This document shows positions 12,363 through 24,620 of a stretch of DNA of 64,000 nucleotides, piece by piece. The stretch's first letter is position 1, and every line of letters starts with the position of its first letter. Under the pieces are notes generated by a model. It saw only the letters and a list, made by a program, of their open reading frames with translations, did not search any database and was not told where the DNA came from. The DNA is from Nematostella vectensis (lineage: Eukaryota; Cnidaria; Anthozoa; Actiniaria; Edwardsiidae): assembly GCF_932526225.1 (NCBI RefSeq), contig NC_064043.1:12150085-12214084 (forward strand). The letters are read 5' to 3'. Position numbers and translations under genes: made by a program.

Positions 12363-13284
12363 TAGGGAAACACAGATCAGTCTTGGATTTGATCAAGAAA
12401 GCTAGGCAAGAGTACAATAATCAGGCATATTGTATTTTTATCTTTGTACATACTCTGGATGTCAATTGAATGGTCTCAATATGTAGTATTAGTACCGTGC
12501 AATGGACCAATTATTTCATAAACAATATGTCGAATTCCAACTAAAGATATTGTAAAGGAACCATGTGAATGTAAAAGATTTATAGCTTAAGCAAAGCAAT
12601 TCCACCTTCCATGAATCTTCCTGGTGTCACAATGTCCAAAAATGTCTCAATTACTGCTGTAAATGTCATCTTCAGGGCTGTAGCAGGCATTGAAATACTT
12701 TGGGGGCAACATACAGAAACATTAAGATCATATTTGGGTCAATGCCACGCCGATAATGGTCTGTTCTTTGGGACCCCAGTGCCCCACCCCCTGCTTCGAC
12801 CCTGAGATTGGATGAACGGCGTACAAGTTATATGGTTTCTTCTGTTCTAGGGTATTATTTTTATTAACATTTTTATACAGTAAAAAACAAATGTCTTCTT
12901 ACTCTAGTATTACTCATTGTATTAAGGCAATATACAATTACGGTAAACATTTCAGTCTTTCATTTTGGCTCCGCTTCTGGTGGAATTTTTGCAAATTGAT
13001 TCTTGGATGCTTGCCTTTTACAGCTATTGTGGCCTATGCGCTTTGCAATACAAGCATTAAGGGTCTGCTACTAGGAACTCTTGGTGTTTTGATTGGGCAG
13101 GCATTTTCTGTACCCTAAAATTAAAACATTTGTCAAAATTGCGTATTTTTGTACATTCCCATAGAAGGAAGTCCTTTAAAGTCACAAATATGTTTCTATT
13201 AGAATTTATGACAATTTATAATACAATGAAATTATCGTTTGACATGTTGGCCTTTCAATTGTTGTCGGGTAAACATCCCGTCTC
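12363..13284. other. Tail-to-tail intergenic region between GAR1 (+) and small gene A (-)
   Basis: Holds the GAR1 3' UTR and, on the other strand, the 3' UTR of the convergent gene ending at 13285. A G/C-rich repeat fragment lies around 12675-12805 (GGGCTGTAGCAGG to CTGCTTCGACCCTG). No additional gene supported. Confidence 0.5.
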
Positions 13285-14335
13285 TTATTTCCTTCGATCC
13301 CAGTATGCTTGGTCTATGCCTTTCTTAGCCTCGCTTGCATACGGCCTGTTGATTAGCCTAGCGTCATGCTGAAGGTGGTTATTGTGCAAGTCCCGCCATT
13401 GATGGGTTGGCTGTGGTTTCGGCGGGATAAGTTGTCTGTAATCACGCGTCGCCCGCGGGTCTCGAGTGGTGGCGCGGGTCCCTTCACGCGTTTGTGACCG
13501 GTCATCCGTTTGTTCTTCGGCCTGCGATCAAATATCCAAAACAGATACGCGTTCGTTAAATAATGTCATCAACTTCTGTCAAACACCATGTGTCCAACAT
13601 TCAAGTCATTAATTGATCTGGATGGTTGACTAAAGGTTTTAAATAGAAGCCTTCAGTTCTGGCAGCTGTCTGAAATTACATTTAGTGGACAACATTTAAA
13701 GCCTGCAGGAGAGTTTTAATGAAACAAAATATTAGGGTAATGACCTTTCCTCAGATTGCGAGGCGAAATACGAAAAAGGAAAAAAGAGTTGAATGGAAAT
13801 TCATTTTCTGCATGCAACTTTTTAAGCATTTTTATGTTGTGCATACCGATCTTCTAAGCTGATAAGAAATGTTTTCATGCGTGTGATGAATGCTTTTTTT
13901 CTAAAGAATGCCTTTGAAGCCAAATGGGTTCTAGGGTCAACATTACCCAGTCAAGGATGCGATAGTTTTTATCAAGTTTCGGGTTTCACTCCAAACTTTG
14001 ATGTGTTTTGCTCCTACGCGAATGCAGAATAGATTATTTGATTGAAATTTGTCCTCGCCATGGTTTACTTGCAGGTTATAATTGGTAACTTATCCTGTCA
14101 ATATTTACTAACGTTATAATTAACGGAATGGAATCGTAAACAGTTGTTAAGTTGAAAAAGAAATACGGCCGCTTTGATACAAAGTAACTAAAACACTTTG
14201 CATATATACCCCATTTAGTTGAACAAAGTGACTAACCATTTTCTTTGCAAGTTTTTCCAACGCGTCGTGTTTTCTTTCGATTACTCTTGCTTTCCTTTGC
14301 GCCTCCATATGATACGCGATATGATAGGACCCCAT
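13285..14335 (-). CDS. Small two-exon protein A of the YHxEAQR family
   Basis: Exon 1 runs 14335 to 14237 (33 codons, M-G-S-Y-H-I-A-Y-H-M-E-A-Q-R-K..., donor ATG|GTTAGT). Exon 2 runs 13521 to 13285 (78 codons plus TAA) after a GATCGCAG acceptor. Phase is 0 on both sides. Product is 111 aa, very basic and Arg-rich: the first exon is predicted helical (IERKHDALEKLAKK), and the second is Pro/Arg/Gln-rich and ends YWDRRK. I do not recognise the family. The first exon is clearly homologous to those at 15582, 16835 (-), 17658 and 18825 (+). Tail-to-tail with GAR1. A short, basic, helix-then-disorder protein would suit a microtubule- or cilium-associated factor, but that is speculation. Confidence 0.6.
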
Positions 14336-14874
14336 AGCTGACCCTGTGTTGTGTATGATTTAAATTTTGGAGAATTGTTCTTCTAAGCTTAGATCACGTA
14401 GAATTGTAATTGCCGTCTACTTCTTATGCGTGCGCAAGACTGTCATTGGTAAGATTCTGTGGATCGTCATTTGTACCTAAGATGGTGATGGTCGCTATGG
14501 GCTGTCACTCACTATGACGTTGTCTGCATTGAAAGGGCATCCTATATGTCATTGTCTAAAGTAGTAGCCTTATAATTGAAAAAAAGGGTTTAGTGCTGGC
14601 TTTTTTGGTCTCGAGAGAACAAAAATTCAATTTTCCCTAACAAGCAAAGACGCGGACTAATTACCATATTGCTATTGCTATGCTAACGAGCAAATAAAAA
14701 GTGTGAATCTGATATATGTATATAACAAATCTGTCAAGAAGAATAGCAGCAGCAATTGTAAGTGCACTTTGAATTTTTTTTTTCATACAAAACGCCTAGA
14801 GAGATGGGTATTCCACGCTAGAATCAAGAGGAAATAAACGCTTGCGAGAAAGCTACTGAAATAATTGTGTGCTT

Positions 14875-15582
14875 TTATTATTATTATTTCATTTTTCAAG
14901 TGTGTGTTAGATCCACTCGTCGTAGAGGCGAGGGCCTAAGGTTACGGTGATGGTACCAGCGAAACCGAGTCTCTGGGGCATTCAGGCTTGCAAACTGGCT
15001 AACATCACCAGGCGCGGTACTGGGCTTCACGACCGAAGCTTGTGTTTGCGCGGGAAAAGAGGCAGACGCGCGCGTAGCTGGTCGTTTTCCCGCGCTGGAA
15101 TGAGTGCCAGTTCTTGGACTAGTGTTCTGTGCTGAACTTAGATAAGCACGGCTATGCTCCTGAAAAAGGTTAAAAAAGTTAAAACTACATAACAAACAAA
15201 TCTTGTTTGGCAAAAAAAACTCAATTGCAGCTTTTTAGCAATGTAATGTTAGGATTATAGACCTATTTTGTAGACTGCGCGATAAAAATATATCCACAGA
15301 CACAAGAAGCGTAAGTTAAGTTAAACAGTTATAAGGCTTATTAAGGTCAAAACGTAGCCGCATATCAGTTTGCAAATCATATGCATCTGCCTAAAGCTTA
15401 ACTTCTTAAAGTTTACTTGCCCAATTCGTAAAAACTGTTTTATTACCACCCAAAATGACTACTTGACAACTTTACATAAACTTCTATACGTTTCCTACCG
15501 CGTCCTGCTCTCTGGCTTTCGTCCTCTTGGCCAGCCTTTGTCTTCTTTGTGCTTCCATTAAGGCAGGAAGGTGGTATGACAT
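14875..15582 (-). CDS. Small two-exon protein B of the YHxEAQR family
   Basis: Exon 1 runs 15582 to 15499 (28 codons, M-S-Y-H-L-P-A-L-M-E-A-Q-R-R-Q-R..., donor GCG|GTAGGA). Exon 2 runs 15159 to 14896 (87 codons plus TGA) after a TTTTTCAG acceptor. Both borders are phase 0, giving 115 aa. The second exon is rich in Ser, Ala, Thr and Arg and looks disordered; it shares only a short SSAQ-type patch with gene C. An AATAAA on the minus strand (about 14875-14880) follows the stop closely. Unrecognised family; grouped with A, C and D/E by the first exon. Confidence 0.6.
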
Positions 15583-16057
15583 GGCTGAGTAACCTCTCTA
15601 TCATCCCCTCAGCTCAAACGTACGATACAGAGTAAAGAATATTCAACAAGTAAAGGCTTTTTAGTGTTATTTTCTTGTCTCACCGTTGGCATCACTACTC
15701 GGTGCCCTCTCTGCAGCTTCAAGTACGTTGTCAAGAAACTCGATATAGCAACTTGATTTTTAGGGTCAATCCATCACTCAGGAATTGGTGGTAAAGGGGG
15801 CATGGCTGCTAACAATAGAAATGAAGAACAACTAAACCATAGAGTATTAAATGAACCATACCTTTATATAACTTTTATTGGTCTTGAAACATTACCACAC
15901 GTTTATGTGCGCTAGCCGCGAGAATTTTGTATAAAATAATCAGTCGCCAATATTGATTTTTATAAATAAACTGCTAAAAATAAAGTCCCAAGGAACAGCT
16001 TAAATAACTTTTCTATCTAAGTGTGAGTGACGTCTACTTTTCTATATGGCAGAGGAA

Positions 16058-16835
16058 CTAGCCACTTGTCCGGTGACGGATACGGTAGCGGTTTTCCTGG
16101 AAACGATTCCTGAACTCATCGGGCCTGGACGATACCCTGGACCCCAGTACCGGAGGTCCAAGGCTGCGGAACTGGGGTGCCTGTGGTGCTATATGAGGCT
16201 TGGCAGCTCTGCTGTTTAGGTCACGTGACTGTTGTGCCGAGGATGCTACTCGCGTTTCTGGTCGTGAGCCCATTGTCTGTAGCCTTTAAGTGTCATTTAC
16301 TTCGACAGACTTTCGGGACAAACAATATAATACACCGTCGTTAACGAATTTTGAAACGCTCTTTAGTAAATTATTATTAACCCCCCCCCCCCCCCCCCCC
16401 CCCCTCCGAGCGTTGGTAAATAGGTTGAAAACTCAGGTACAAGAAAAAAATACACAAATCTATTTGTTGGGCTATATTGTCCAGTAAGAGAGTATCAGTT
16501 TCCCTTGTAGTGTAGACCACGCACTAATCATAGCACTGTTCAAAATTGAGATTCGTCTCACCCAGATCTGTTTTTGTTTTTAAACAAAATGGGATTCTCT
16601 GGAATGTGATATATGTTGTGCATCTTTTCCTGCTAGAAGATGCCTCTTTTTTCAGGTAATGTGCATCGTTGCAACAGCTGATTAAAAACGGGTACATTAT
16701 TTCATGTACCAGGAAAACCTAGATTATAAGGTAGACGAAAATGTTCCCTACCTTCTGAGCGATCATCTTGTCTTCAATCTCTTTCTTTTTTGCGTTGGCT
16801 CTTTGCTGTCGTTGCGCCTCCAGATGAAATCCCAT
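16058..16835 (-). CDS. Small two-exon protein C of the YHxEAQR family
   Basis: Exon 1 runs 16835 to 16752 (28 codons, M-G-F-H-L-E-A-Q-R-Q-Q-R..., rich in Lys/Glu, donor AAG|GTAGGG). Exon 2 runs 16276 to 16058 (72 codons plus TAG) after a GGCTACAG acceptor. Phase 0, total 100 aa. The second exon is Arg/Ser/Pro-rich and ends in an Arg-dense stretch (NRYRIRHRTSG). No known domain recognised. The gene is divergent from the plus-strand members that begin at 17658, with about 820 bp between the starts. The intron contains a 24-base C tract at 16381-16404. Confidence 0.55.
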
Positions 16836-17657
16836 TATGATACATATAGAAAAAATCAAGAACTTTTCCAAGTTACAAAGTTTACTAGAATGTCTGGCAG
16901 TCCTGTGCGTAAACAGCTTGTTTGTTTGTTTGGATTCCAGGCGTTTGTTCTAGGCGTGTGTGTATGTGTGTGACTTGGTTTCGTTTTGATTTAATTGATG
17001 CTTTAGCAAACTGTTGCTATGTGATTGGGTCCAGATCAGACCTCATTAAAATATGCTATTAGTCTTATTCAAAGCAGTGGATCGCTAATCCCTTATGTGC
17101 CGTGTCGACTGCGATCAAAAGACTGATGTTTATCGTTCAATATTACTTTAACTACTAATGCCACTCCTTTGGTCTAATAGTTCCTCTATGCTGTTTCTCT
17201 TAAAACCGAAAATCAGATGATAATCTCACTCAAAACCCACATTCACGGTATATTTTCTGCGTGTCTAATTGCCACGCATTTACCAATGTCTTTTCAATGC
17301 TAACCGTATCAACCCTTGAAAACCATTTTCTTGAGACAATAAAAGCTTAATCATTAGAGCCCTTTTTGTTTGTTTGTAGACTAGAAGCTTTATGGCCCTG
17401 AGATCATTGTTTGACATCTAATCAAAGTGCTAATGAAAGATATTCCCAAAGGGATCGACAAGCTTGTTTGCTTTGCCGTGCACTTTGCTAAATCCAGTGG
17501 TTAGCTGGAAGGACAGGAAAGAAGCCAATATAGTGCTCGTGAGAGCCAATATAGTGCTTGAAAAAGCCATTGCGCTGCACCAAAAGTTAAAAAAAAAAGC
17601 CACTACACTTATCAGAAGTTTAGTTATCCTAGAATTTTTTTTAAAAAGGCAGAGAAC
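16836..17657. other. Divergent intergenic region inside the small-gene cluster
   Basis: Lies between head-to-head first exons (16835 minus, 17658 plus), so it probably carries promoters for both. Contains short GT-rich and GTTT repeats. No gene seen. Confidence 0.5.
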
Positions 17658-17750
17658 ATGTCACATATCGCATTTCATCTCGAAGCTCAGAGAAAACAGC
17701 GGATTATCGATCGAAAGCACACTGCTATGGCGAACTTGGCGATGGAACAG
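17658..17750 (+). CDS. First exon of the YHxEAQR family (member D or alternative first exon of E)
   Basis: 31 codons from ATG at 17658 (M-S-H-I-A-F-H-L-E-A-Q-R-K-Q-R...), ending GAACAG|GTTAGT in phase 0. It is the closest relative of the exon at 18825 (both contain RKHTA). I could not find a convincing private second exon between 17751 and 18824. The best hypothesis is that it is an alternative first exon splicing to the phase-0 acceptor at 20487. It may also be an orphan duplicate. Confidence 0.5.
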
Positions 17751-18824
17751 GTTAGTCATCTACATATCATATCTTAGACAGCTAGACGGTGAAAGTATAT
17801 CTACCCCCCGTCTTTTTTTTAACCCTTGGCCCGGGCCCCTTGGTCGATAAAAAAAAACAAAGAGTAAAACACAATGGAGTCGATACACACATCTACACAA
17901 AAGTCAATCGCCCCCTTTTTTTTCTTTCATACATCCTTTATTGTTCCCTGCTAGCAGAGGCCTCCCTATATTATTTCAAAGAAATTTTCAAATAGAAGGA
18001 TAAAAGTAAAAGATGGCATTCTATTTCTATATTCATCTTCTTCAAATAGAATATTTCTCAAGAGCTTGGATTAAGAAAACCTTTTAATCTTACAAAAAAG
18101 CAAAGGTTGCTATAAAATATATGGAGAAACCTGAAAAAAATATAACCCCCATTTTACGCGTTTCCAGGTTTGTTTACAATTCCATGTTTATTGTTTACAA
18201 TGAGCCTGTCTGTCTCTAGTGTCAATTACAACTCATTTACATAATACATTTATTGTGAAATAGATGCGGAGTGATAAAGGTTTTTGGTCAAATCCCGAAT
18301 TTTATAACATCGCTTACAGGACATTCTCATTTTTGGACAGGTGGAAGTTTCTGTTTAGGCAACATATGGGCGTCAAATTTTCAAAAATATATGTCAGGAT
18401 CTTGTAAAGCTAAAAAATAAAAACAAATGGGATAGTGGAGGAGATGAGTTGAGGAGGGGGCCACAATTCTTGTAGAGGAGGGCGAAATTCAAAACTCACA
18501 TCATCGAGAAAGGCTGACATTCTTGTAGTCTCCCGTTTAGCCGTTCTTTGTGTCGGCGTCAAGAAAGAGCATCTTTTTATGTGGCCTTACGGTCACTTCA
18601 ACTCTTGAAGTTATTTTATTTTGACGCAAGTTGAAGACTAGAACATTTTCCTTTTTTTTTTCGAGATGTAGTTGTTTTCAAATCTTGGCTTCCATCTACT
18701 TCCGGTCGCAGTAATTTCCGGTTGATTATCTCTGCCGTCATGCTTTGCGGTCAGGCCACTCCATAGATACCGTCACCAACGCAGGGCAAGAAAGTCGCGA
18801 AAGTGAGCTGCTAATTTCGTAACG

Positions 18825-21263
18825 ATGGCGTTCGCGTATCACATGGAAGCTTTGAGAAAACAGAGAATATTGGACCGAAAACACACTGCGCTAGTTCGAT
18901 TAGCAATCGCTCAGGTATGAGTCAAGTTATGACGTTTAGAATGCAACACGAAGCCATTCTATCTAATGTGACTTCTGGAATGTTTACAGGCAGAAAGCCA
19001 AACTTGCCAAACTTGATTTTCGCTGTCGTTGAAAAGTAGATCTGTGTGAACTTTTATTTTCGGTAAAATCACAACTATTTTGATTTTTTTATCGATCAAA
19101 CAAGAAATGAGATCTACACATTTACAGTAAATCGCAAAAAATAAACATGAGCAAAATAAAAATATTGATATTGAGCATAAGAATATTGATAATAAGTCTC
19201 TTTTGCTACCCAAATCTGAGATCTTCAAAGAAGTTTCTCGCTTTGGCTTTTATGGTACTGGCATTTATTAAATTTATTATTCTTTTTGACTGAAAATGTT
19301 GTTTACCACTTTCTTCTATGTTTTATCACAAAAAGTCACATGCTGAACAGAATTTGCATATTAATTCAGGCATTTAATTGGTCTACAAAATTTAGACAAT
19401 ATATGTTAATTTTTTTGAAAAAGGATTTAAAAAAACAGATAGGGGGTATAAGCTAGGAGTGCATCAACCTAAAGCCAAAAAATGGAGATTGAAACCTTTT
19501 TACATTCCTGTCAGACTTTTCATGTGCTTTTCCTTTAATTGTGTATGAACTTATACAAATTAAACTATGTGATATTACCAGCTAGGACAGAACAAAAAAT
19601 GGTAAGTTTTGCCAAAGAAAGGTCTGGTTAACTTCAGTAAGCTTGAATTTTTGCATATATTGAGAATTGGAAAATTTCTTGCCATTTTTTTGCTTTGTTG
19701 ACAGCTAGTGCTCCTTTATAACATAAGAAATAGCACACTAAATATATGGTATTCTGCTGGGTTGGCTAGACTCATGTAAAGCAATGTCTTGTCTTATTAA
19801 CTAATTCCTAGTTTCTACAATGACAGGCCCGTAGCCAGGGGGGGTTCGGGAGGTTCAGACGAACCCCCCACCCGGCTTGAAGGACCGCTTAGAGCAAACA
19901 AAAAAATATAATGTTGGCTGGATATAACGTGCACGAAAATTTGTCTTTAAAATGACTATAAAAGTCTTTTTAAAATATATTATATTTTTATTATATTTCT
20001 ATCTTTTTATTATCGCTACATTTAAAAAAATACCCCATTAATAACATCTTAAATACAAGATTGAATTTATTTGAAGTATTGATTGCCTAATGTAATAAGG
20101 TGAGAGGAGGGGTTTGCCGGAAATTTGGTCCGCTGAAATGGAAAACCAACCACCCCGCTCGAAATCCTGACTACTGGCCTGAATGATCTATGCATATTTG
20201 TGGAACATATACAAATCAAGCAAATCCTGACTAAGGGTCTGGCTAATGGTTGTGTGTGTGTGGGGGGGGGGGGGGAGGGGATGCAGCCTTAACCATCAAA
20301 AAACAGTTTCACCTTAATGTGTTGCATAAGCAGTGCATTGCATTATCTTTATACCTTTTCATAAAATCTATGACTGCACATCTTGCGTCAGCAAGTCCTG
20401 ATTATAATGCCTGTTGCCCCTTCAAAAACTATATATCTGCTAGTCTTTATGCAGAACCTTATAATGTTTTTCATCCATTTTTGCAGGCTGAACAAGAAAG
20501 AGCTCTAAAAGAACAAGAGCTGAAGATGCAAAGAATGAAACTAGAGCAAGAGAAAACCAAGTCCAATGAGAGAGAGCATTACCTCAAAAGTATGGGCCGC
20601 ACTGGGAAAACAGGAGTCATCAATGCTAACTACACAAACATGCTGGAGGATCAAAAGAAAAGAATCTCACAAAAGGATCTTCGACATCAAGAGAAAGTTT
20701 TACGAGATCATTGCCTATATATGGGGAATGTTAATGAATATTTTATGGCATGACACAGGTCTGGTTGCATAGCATTATAAATAGCACAAAACAAACTTGA
20801 GACAACTTGTTTCAAGAGAAAAATAACATCTTTCCTGAAAACCACAGTGCACAGATATGACTTCGCTTGACACTCTCATACTTTTTCATAAAGCAATGTT
20901 TTTAGTTAGGGTTAAGGGTAAAATTTGCATCAAATTTTGATAGGCTACTACTTAATTGCACTTGTTAAGACAAAAAGTAGGTAAAAGAAGTTTGCTTTAA
21001 CAAACTTGACATTGCTGTTGCCAAACCAACCATAATTCATTTCGTTGGTTGTGTTAAAAATGAGATGTCAAGTGAAAATGCTTGTTTTTACACATAATCA
21101 ATTTGTAAGATATTGCTCAGATAAAATCACAATTTTATATTTTTTTTGTAATACACACACACTGGAAGCGTACAGGTGGATGTGAACTTATGAGTGTAGT
21201 AGCTAGCGGTGTGAGAATGCTTGAGCTATTTTGTAAAATCTAGTCTGTTAACAGAAAAAATAA
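18825..21263 (+). CDS. Small two-exon coiled-coil protein E of the YHxEAQR family
   Basis: Exon 1 is 18825-18914 (30 codons, M-A-F-A-Y-H-M-E-A-L-R-K-Q-R..., donor CAG|GTATGA). Exon 2 is 20487-20753 (88 codons plus TGA) after TTTTTGCAG. Phase 0, 118 aa. The start of exon 2 is a strongly charged helix (AEQERALKEQELKMQRMKL) likely to form a coiled coil, followed by EREHYLKSMGRTGKTG. A polyadenylation signal lies at about 21258-21263. The shape (about 100 aa, helical, a short Y/EH...MG motif) is loosely like small ciliary proteins such as CFAP141, but I cannot claim homology. The 1.57-kb intron includes a G-rich repeat near 19826-20180 and a G tract near 20262. Confidence 0.65.
19826..20182 (+). 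repeat. Dispersed G-rich repeat fragment in an intron
   Basis: Begins GGCCCGTAGCCAGGGGGG and ends with ACCACCCCGCTCGAAATCCTGACTACTGGCC-like sequence, so the two ends are loosely inverted. Similar G-rich edges occur near 12675, 31030, 38162 and 41495. Family not identified. Confidence 0.35.
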
Positions 21264-21870
21264 AGGTAGAAATTTGATCATGTTTGTAACCAACTTCATC
21301 TAAGGGTACCCTGGGTACCAGAGCCTCCAAACTTCTCTCACCCAGTGACGCTCAGCCAAATAGTCGAGCGATCGTCACGGCATTTTGGCTGAGCGTCACT
21401 GGACGAGAGATGTCCAGAGGCCCTGGTAGCCAGGGCAAGAAAAGGGGAGGTTGTGGGACAGAGTTGACCCCTCCCTCACGGACATCGGATCTTTGGTGTA
21501 AAAATAGGTGATATACATAGAAACGCTTGTGTATACTGTCCTATAATCTATTCGACGTGTGTTGACAGCTTGATTATTTAATCATTTAAAATTAGATACT
21601 TGCAACCTTGTACTAGGGCCATTGCGTTTCTCGCATTTGAAAAAAATAAAGCAAAGAAAGAGAAATGCACAATATAGCCCAACGAGCACGGTCTGTCGAG
21701 ACAGTTAAAAACCTTATTATGCTAGCCGTGCCAAGATGTTAATGAGCTGATGTGATGATTGCTTGACCAAATCCCTCGAGGACAAAGAGAAAGACAACCT
21801 GTCATGAAACTCTATAAAATTGACCTCGGACGCGTTGTTGCTATGACGAGGCAGCATCGGAGCTGAGAAG
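20754..21870. other. 3' UTR of gene E and upstream region of the next gene
   Basis: Holds the gene E 3' UTR to about 21263 and then a palindromic MITE at 21307-21436. The rest is likely promoter and 5' UTR of the gene starting at 21871. Nothing else seen. Confidence 0.5.
21307..21436. mobile_element. Palindromic MITE, about 130 bp
   Basis: The left arm (ACCCTGGGTACCAGAGCC, then CAGTGACGCTCAGCCAAA) is the inverse of the right arm (TTTTGGCTGAGCGTCACTGG, then CTGGTAGCCAGGG), with a short loop between. The same arm occurs alone at 2916-2997, so this is a dispersed family. Confidence 0.8.
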
Positions 21871-24589
21871 ATGTCGGAAAAACTCCGCACTCGAAGCAGA
21901 CAGTCATCTCGTCCTTCGTCTGCTTCAAGCACACTGACCAGCGAATCCGAAAAACTCGAAATAACCTTAGCGTACAATGAGAAAAATTACAGGTTAAGGC
22001 TCCCAGGAAACGCGGACTCGAAGACGATTAGTGGCATTATCAAACGCAAGACGGGAGTTAAGGGTGCTTTTTATATTCATTACGGTGATGGTGACGACAA
22101 TTATAACTACTTGCACTCGTCAAGTCTAACAAGCGCTAATATTTGCCGACTCGCCGGTTTGCCTCTTGAGATACGAGGAGGAAATTGTGAGTATCGTGAT
22201 ATTACACAATCAGTGGTGTCTGTGGTGTGTGTAATTAGGCCTCTATACAATCAACTATAAGTACTCTTAGCATGTCCAAAATGGACACCTGGCGTACACT
22301 GCGTTTTTTAGTTTGAGATGATACAATACGTGTAAGTATTTCCATCATTCCTTTAGTAATAAGTTTGAAATAAGAGAAGGTTTGTTTTTTCTGCGTAGGT
22401 CGAGTGGCGGGTCCGTTTTATGTCCATTCCCTTGGGATACATGCATGGCGAGGAACCATGACCCAAATTATGATTAGTAGCGGCTAAAAAGGTACTGCTC
22501 GAATTATACTTTTTAGACACTAGATACATAGTCTTAGGATCAGACGACCTTTTTCTTAAAAGGGTTCTCTTTCTGTTACACACATTCAAACTCAGCCTAA
22601 CTTGTTCGTTTTTTCGCGCACCTATACCCACCCAAATTAAGACCAGCGGTCTGAGTTCGTCGAGATTTCTCGGAAAAATGATGTTTGGGTGCCCTAGCTC
22701 AAAATTAAACTGGAAATAGGTATGGGTGACCATGATATCCTGTGAAAGTTTGAAGCAATTTGGATAAATATTTTTGGCGATAGAAGCCGAAAAGTAATTT
22801 TTCGTCTCCCGCACCCGGATTTGAGACAATTTCGTGGTTGTTAGAAAAAGACTAAAAACCGGTTCGCAACGCGTGATAAAACAACTGCAGCTTAAATAAA
22901 CCTAAAGAATGGATAATAAGGAACTCCCAGGCTGAAGGATAAGCTGTTCTGTCAGCACCTTATTATTTTACGCGATTTTATTTTATTTTATGTTTTTAGA
23001 TGACTTTGAAAAGCCTTGAAATAATCGTGTAATATCGCCGATGAGATGTGGATTTGGCAAAAATGTTTGCATTCATCGAAAAGAGCATCATTTCTACTTT
23101 TGATATGTGAAATAAAATTTAGGGGCAAATAAAATCCGACTTTTTTTACAAGCCGAAATATGACCCCCACTTGATCCTAATTATAAACAAATGCCGACAC
23201 TCACTTTTTAATGCCTCGCTACCAAAAACTTATAAATAACAATTAAAACTCCCCAAAAAAAGGATGCAATATAATTCTTGAAAATACTGGTATTTCATCA
23301 AATATTCTTGTCTCTCTGATGTTTATATGCTTTTCAAGATCATATTTTCATAACATATTAAAATACAATCCCCATGCATGATAATTATTATCGGCACTAA
23401 AAACTTCTGGTTCTTTATTCTTCCGCTTCATGAGCATCACAAAACTTTTTCCCACGAAAGTTATTCTTAAATCGTCCTATATTTATTTCTTTCCATCCCT
23501 CGTTCTATAAGCATTATAATATTTTCTTTCGTTCCCTACTTTCGTGGACTAGAAACGCGTACCATCTTCTGCTGTCGTGTTGTTATGCAAATTCGAGGAG
23601 TTAATTTATTCAACATGCGTTCATACAAAGAAATCAAGAAAAAATAACAGTTGAAGCTTTTCTACTATTGTTTATGATATAACCAACCAATTTCCATTCC
23701 CCAGGTAAATTGAGTTATAAAAAGAAAGTAAGAAAAAATAACAGTTGATGCTTTTACTATTGTTTTCAATACTACCAAAAAATTCCATTCTTGTCAGGGA
23801 GCATATGTCCAAAAAAGCTCCCTAGGTAAATTTTGAGGTTACTTTTCTGTTTTCATATTTTCGCGAGTTAACTTAGGGCCTAATCGCACTAGGAGGACAA
23901 AATTTGTCTGGCCGGGATAAACAGCCGTCCAAATTTTGTCCTAGCCAATCGATTGGTTTGTTAACCAGTAAAAAAATCGCTTTCACTCTTCACTTTACCG
24001 GCATACTACAAGCAAGACAACGCAGGATTCTATCATTGCGCGTAAGGTGCAGTAAACGCTTATTGCAAGCAGGTAATTATTCTCTATAAGCGCTTCTTTA
24101 CTTTGACAAAGTCTCAGGCAGGAGATCAAAGGACCAGAGGACTGAGGAGGGGGGAGGTGTGTCTTGCTCAACCATAGGTACCATTTGGAAAAAGAATAAT
24201 ATTTGAAAAGCCTTCAATAAGGGGGGGGGGGGGGGGGGGGGCGTTTACCCGGTGTATTATAGCCACCATCTTGGATTTGAGCAAAAATGAAAAACGAGGG
24301 GAGTGGGAGGGGAAGAGGAGAGAGAGCCTTCAAGCCGCATCCTGACCAATCGATTTCAACGTTTCCGGGCTCGTTCAGTGACGGTGAATTCGATAACATC
24401 AAGCGTGCTGTCGAGAGCAGGGCGAACGCCGCTGAGCCAGAACCCGCAGTCAGCAGCAAGGAAGAGCCTACCACAAAGCTATTCAGCTGTCAAGTGCGTG
24501 AAAGGCTATACACGCTTGGCTTGGTTAGACCGGCACACACTAATACGGCAAATGCGAGTTTGACAAAGAAGGGGAATGCATATCTTTGC

Positions 24590-24620
<31 letters not shown>

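Noticed and set aside
12891-13372. Two hydrophobic plus-strand frames resembling membrane proteins
   Set aside because: They overlap the real minus-strand exon 2 of small gene A and the GAR1 3' UTR, and have no conserved motif or splice context.
22353-23170. Minus-strand frames of 158 and 60 codons
   Set aside because: Mostly inside the left inverted repeat of the TTAA element; the matching right arm shows disruptive changes and no protein family is recognisable.
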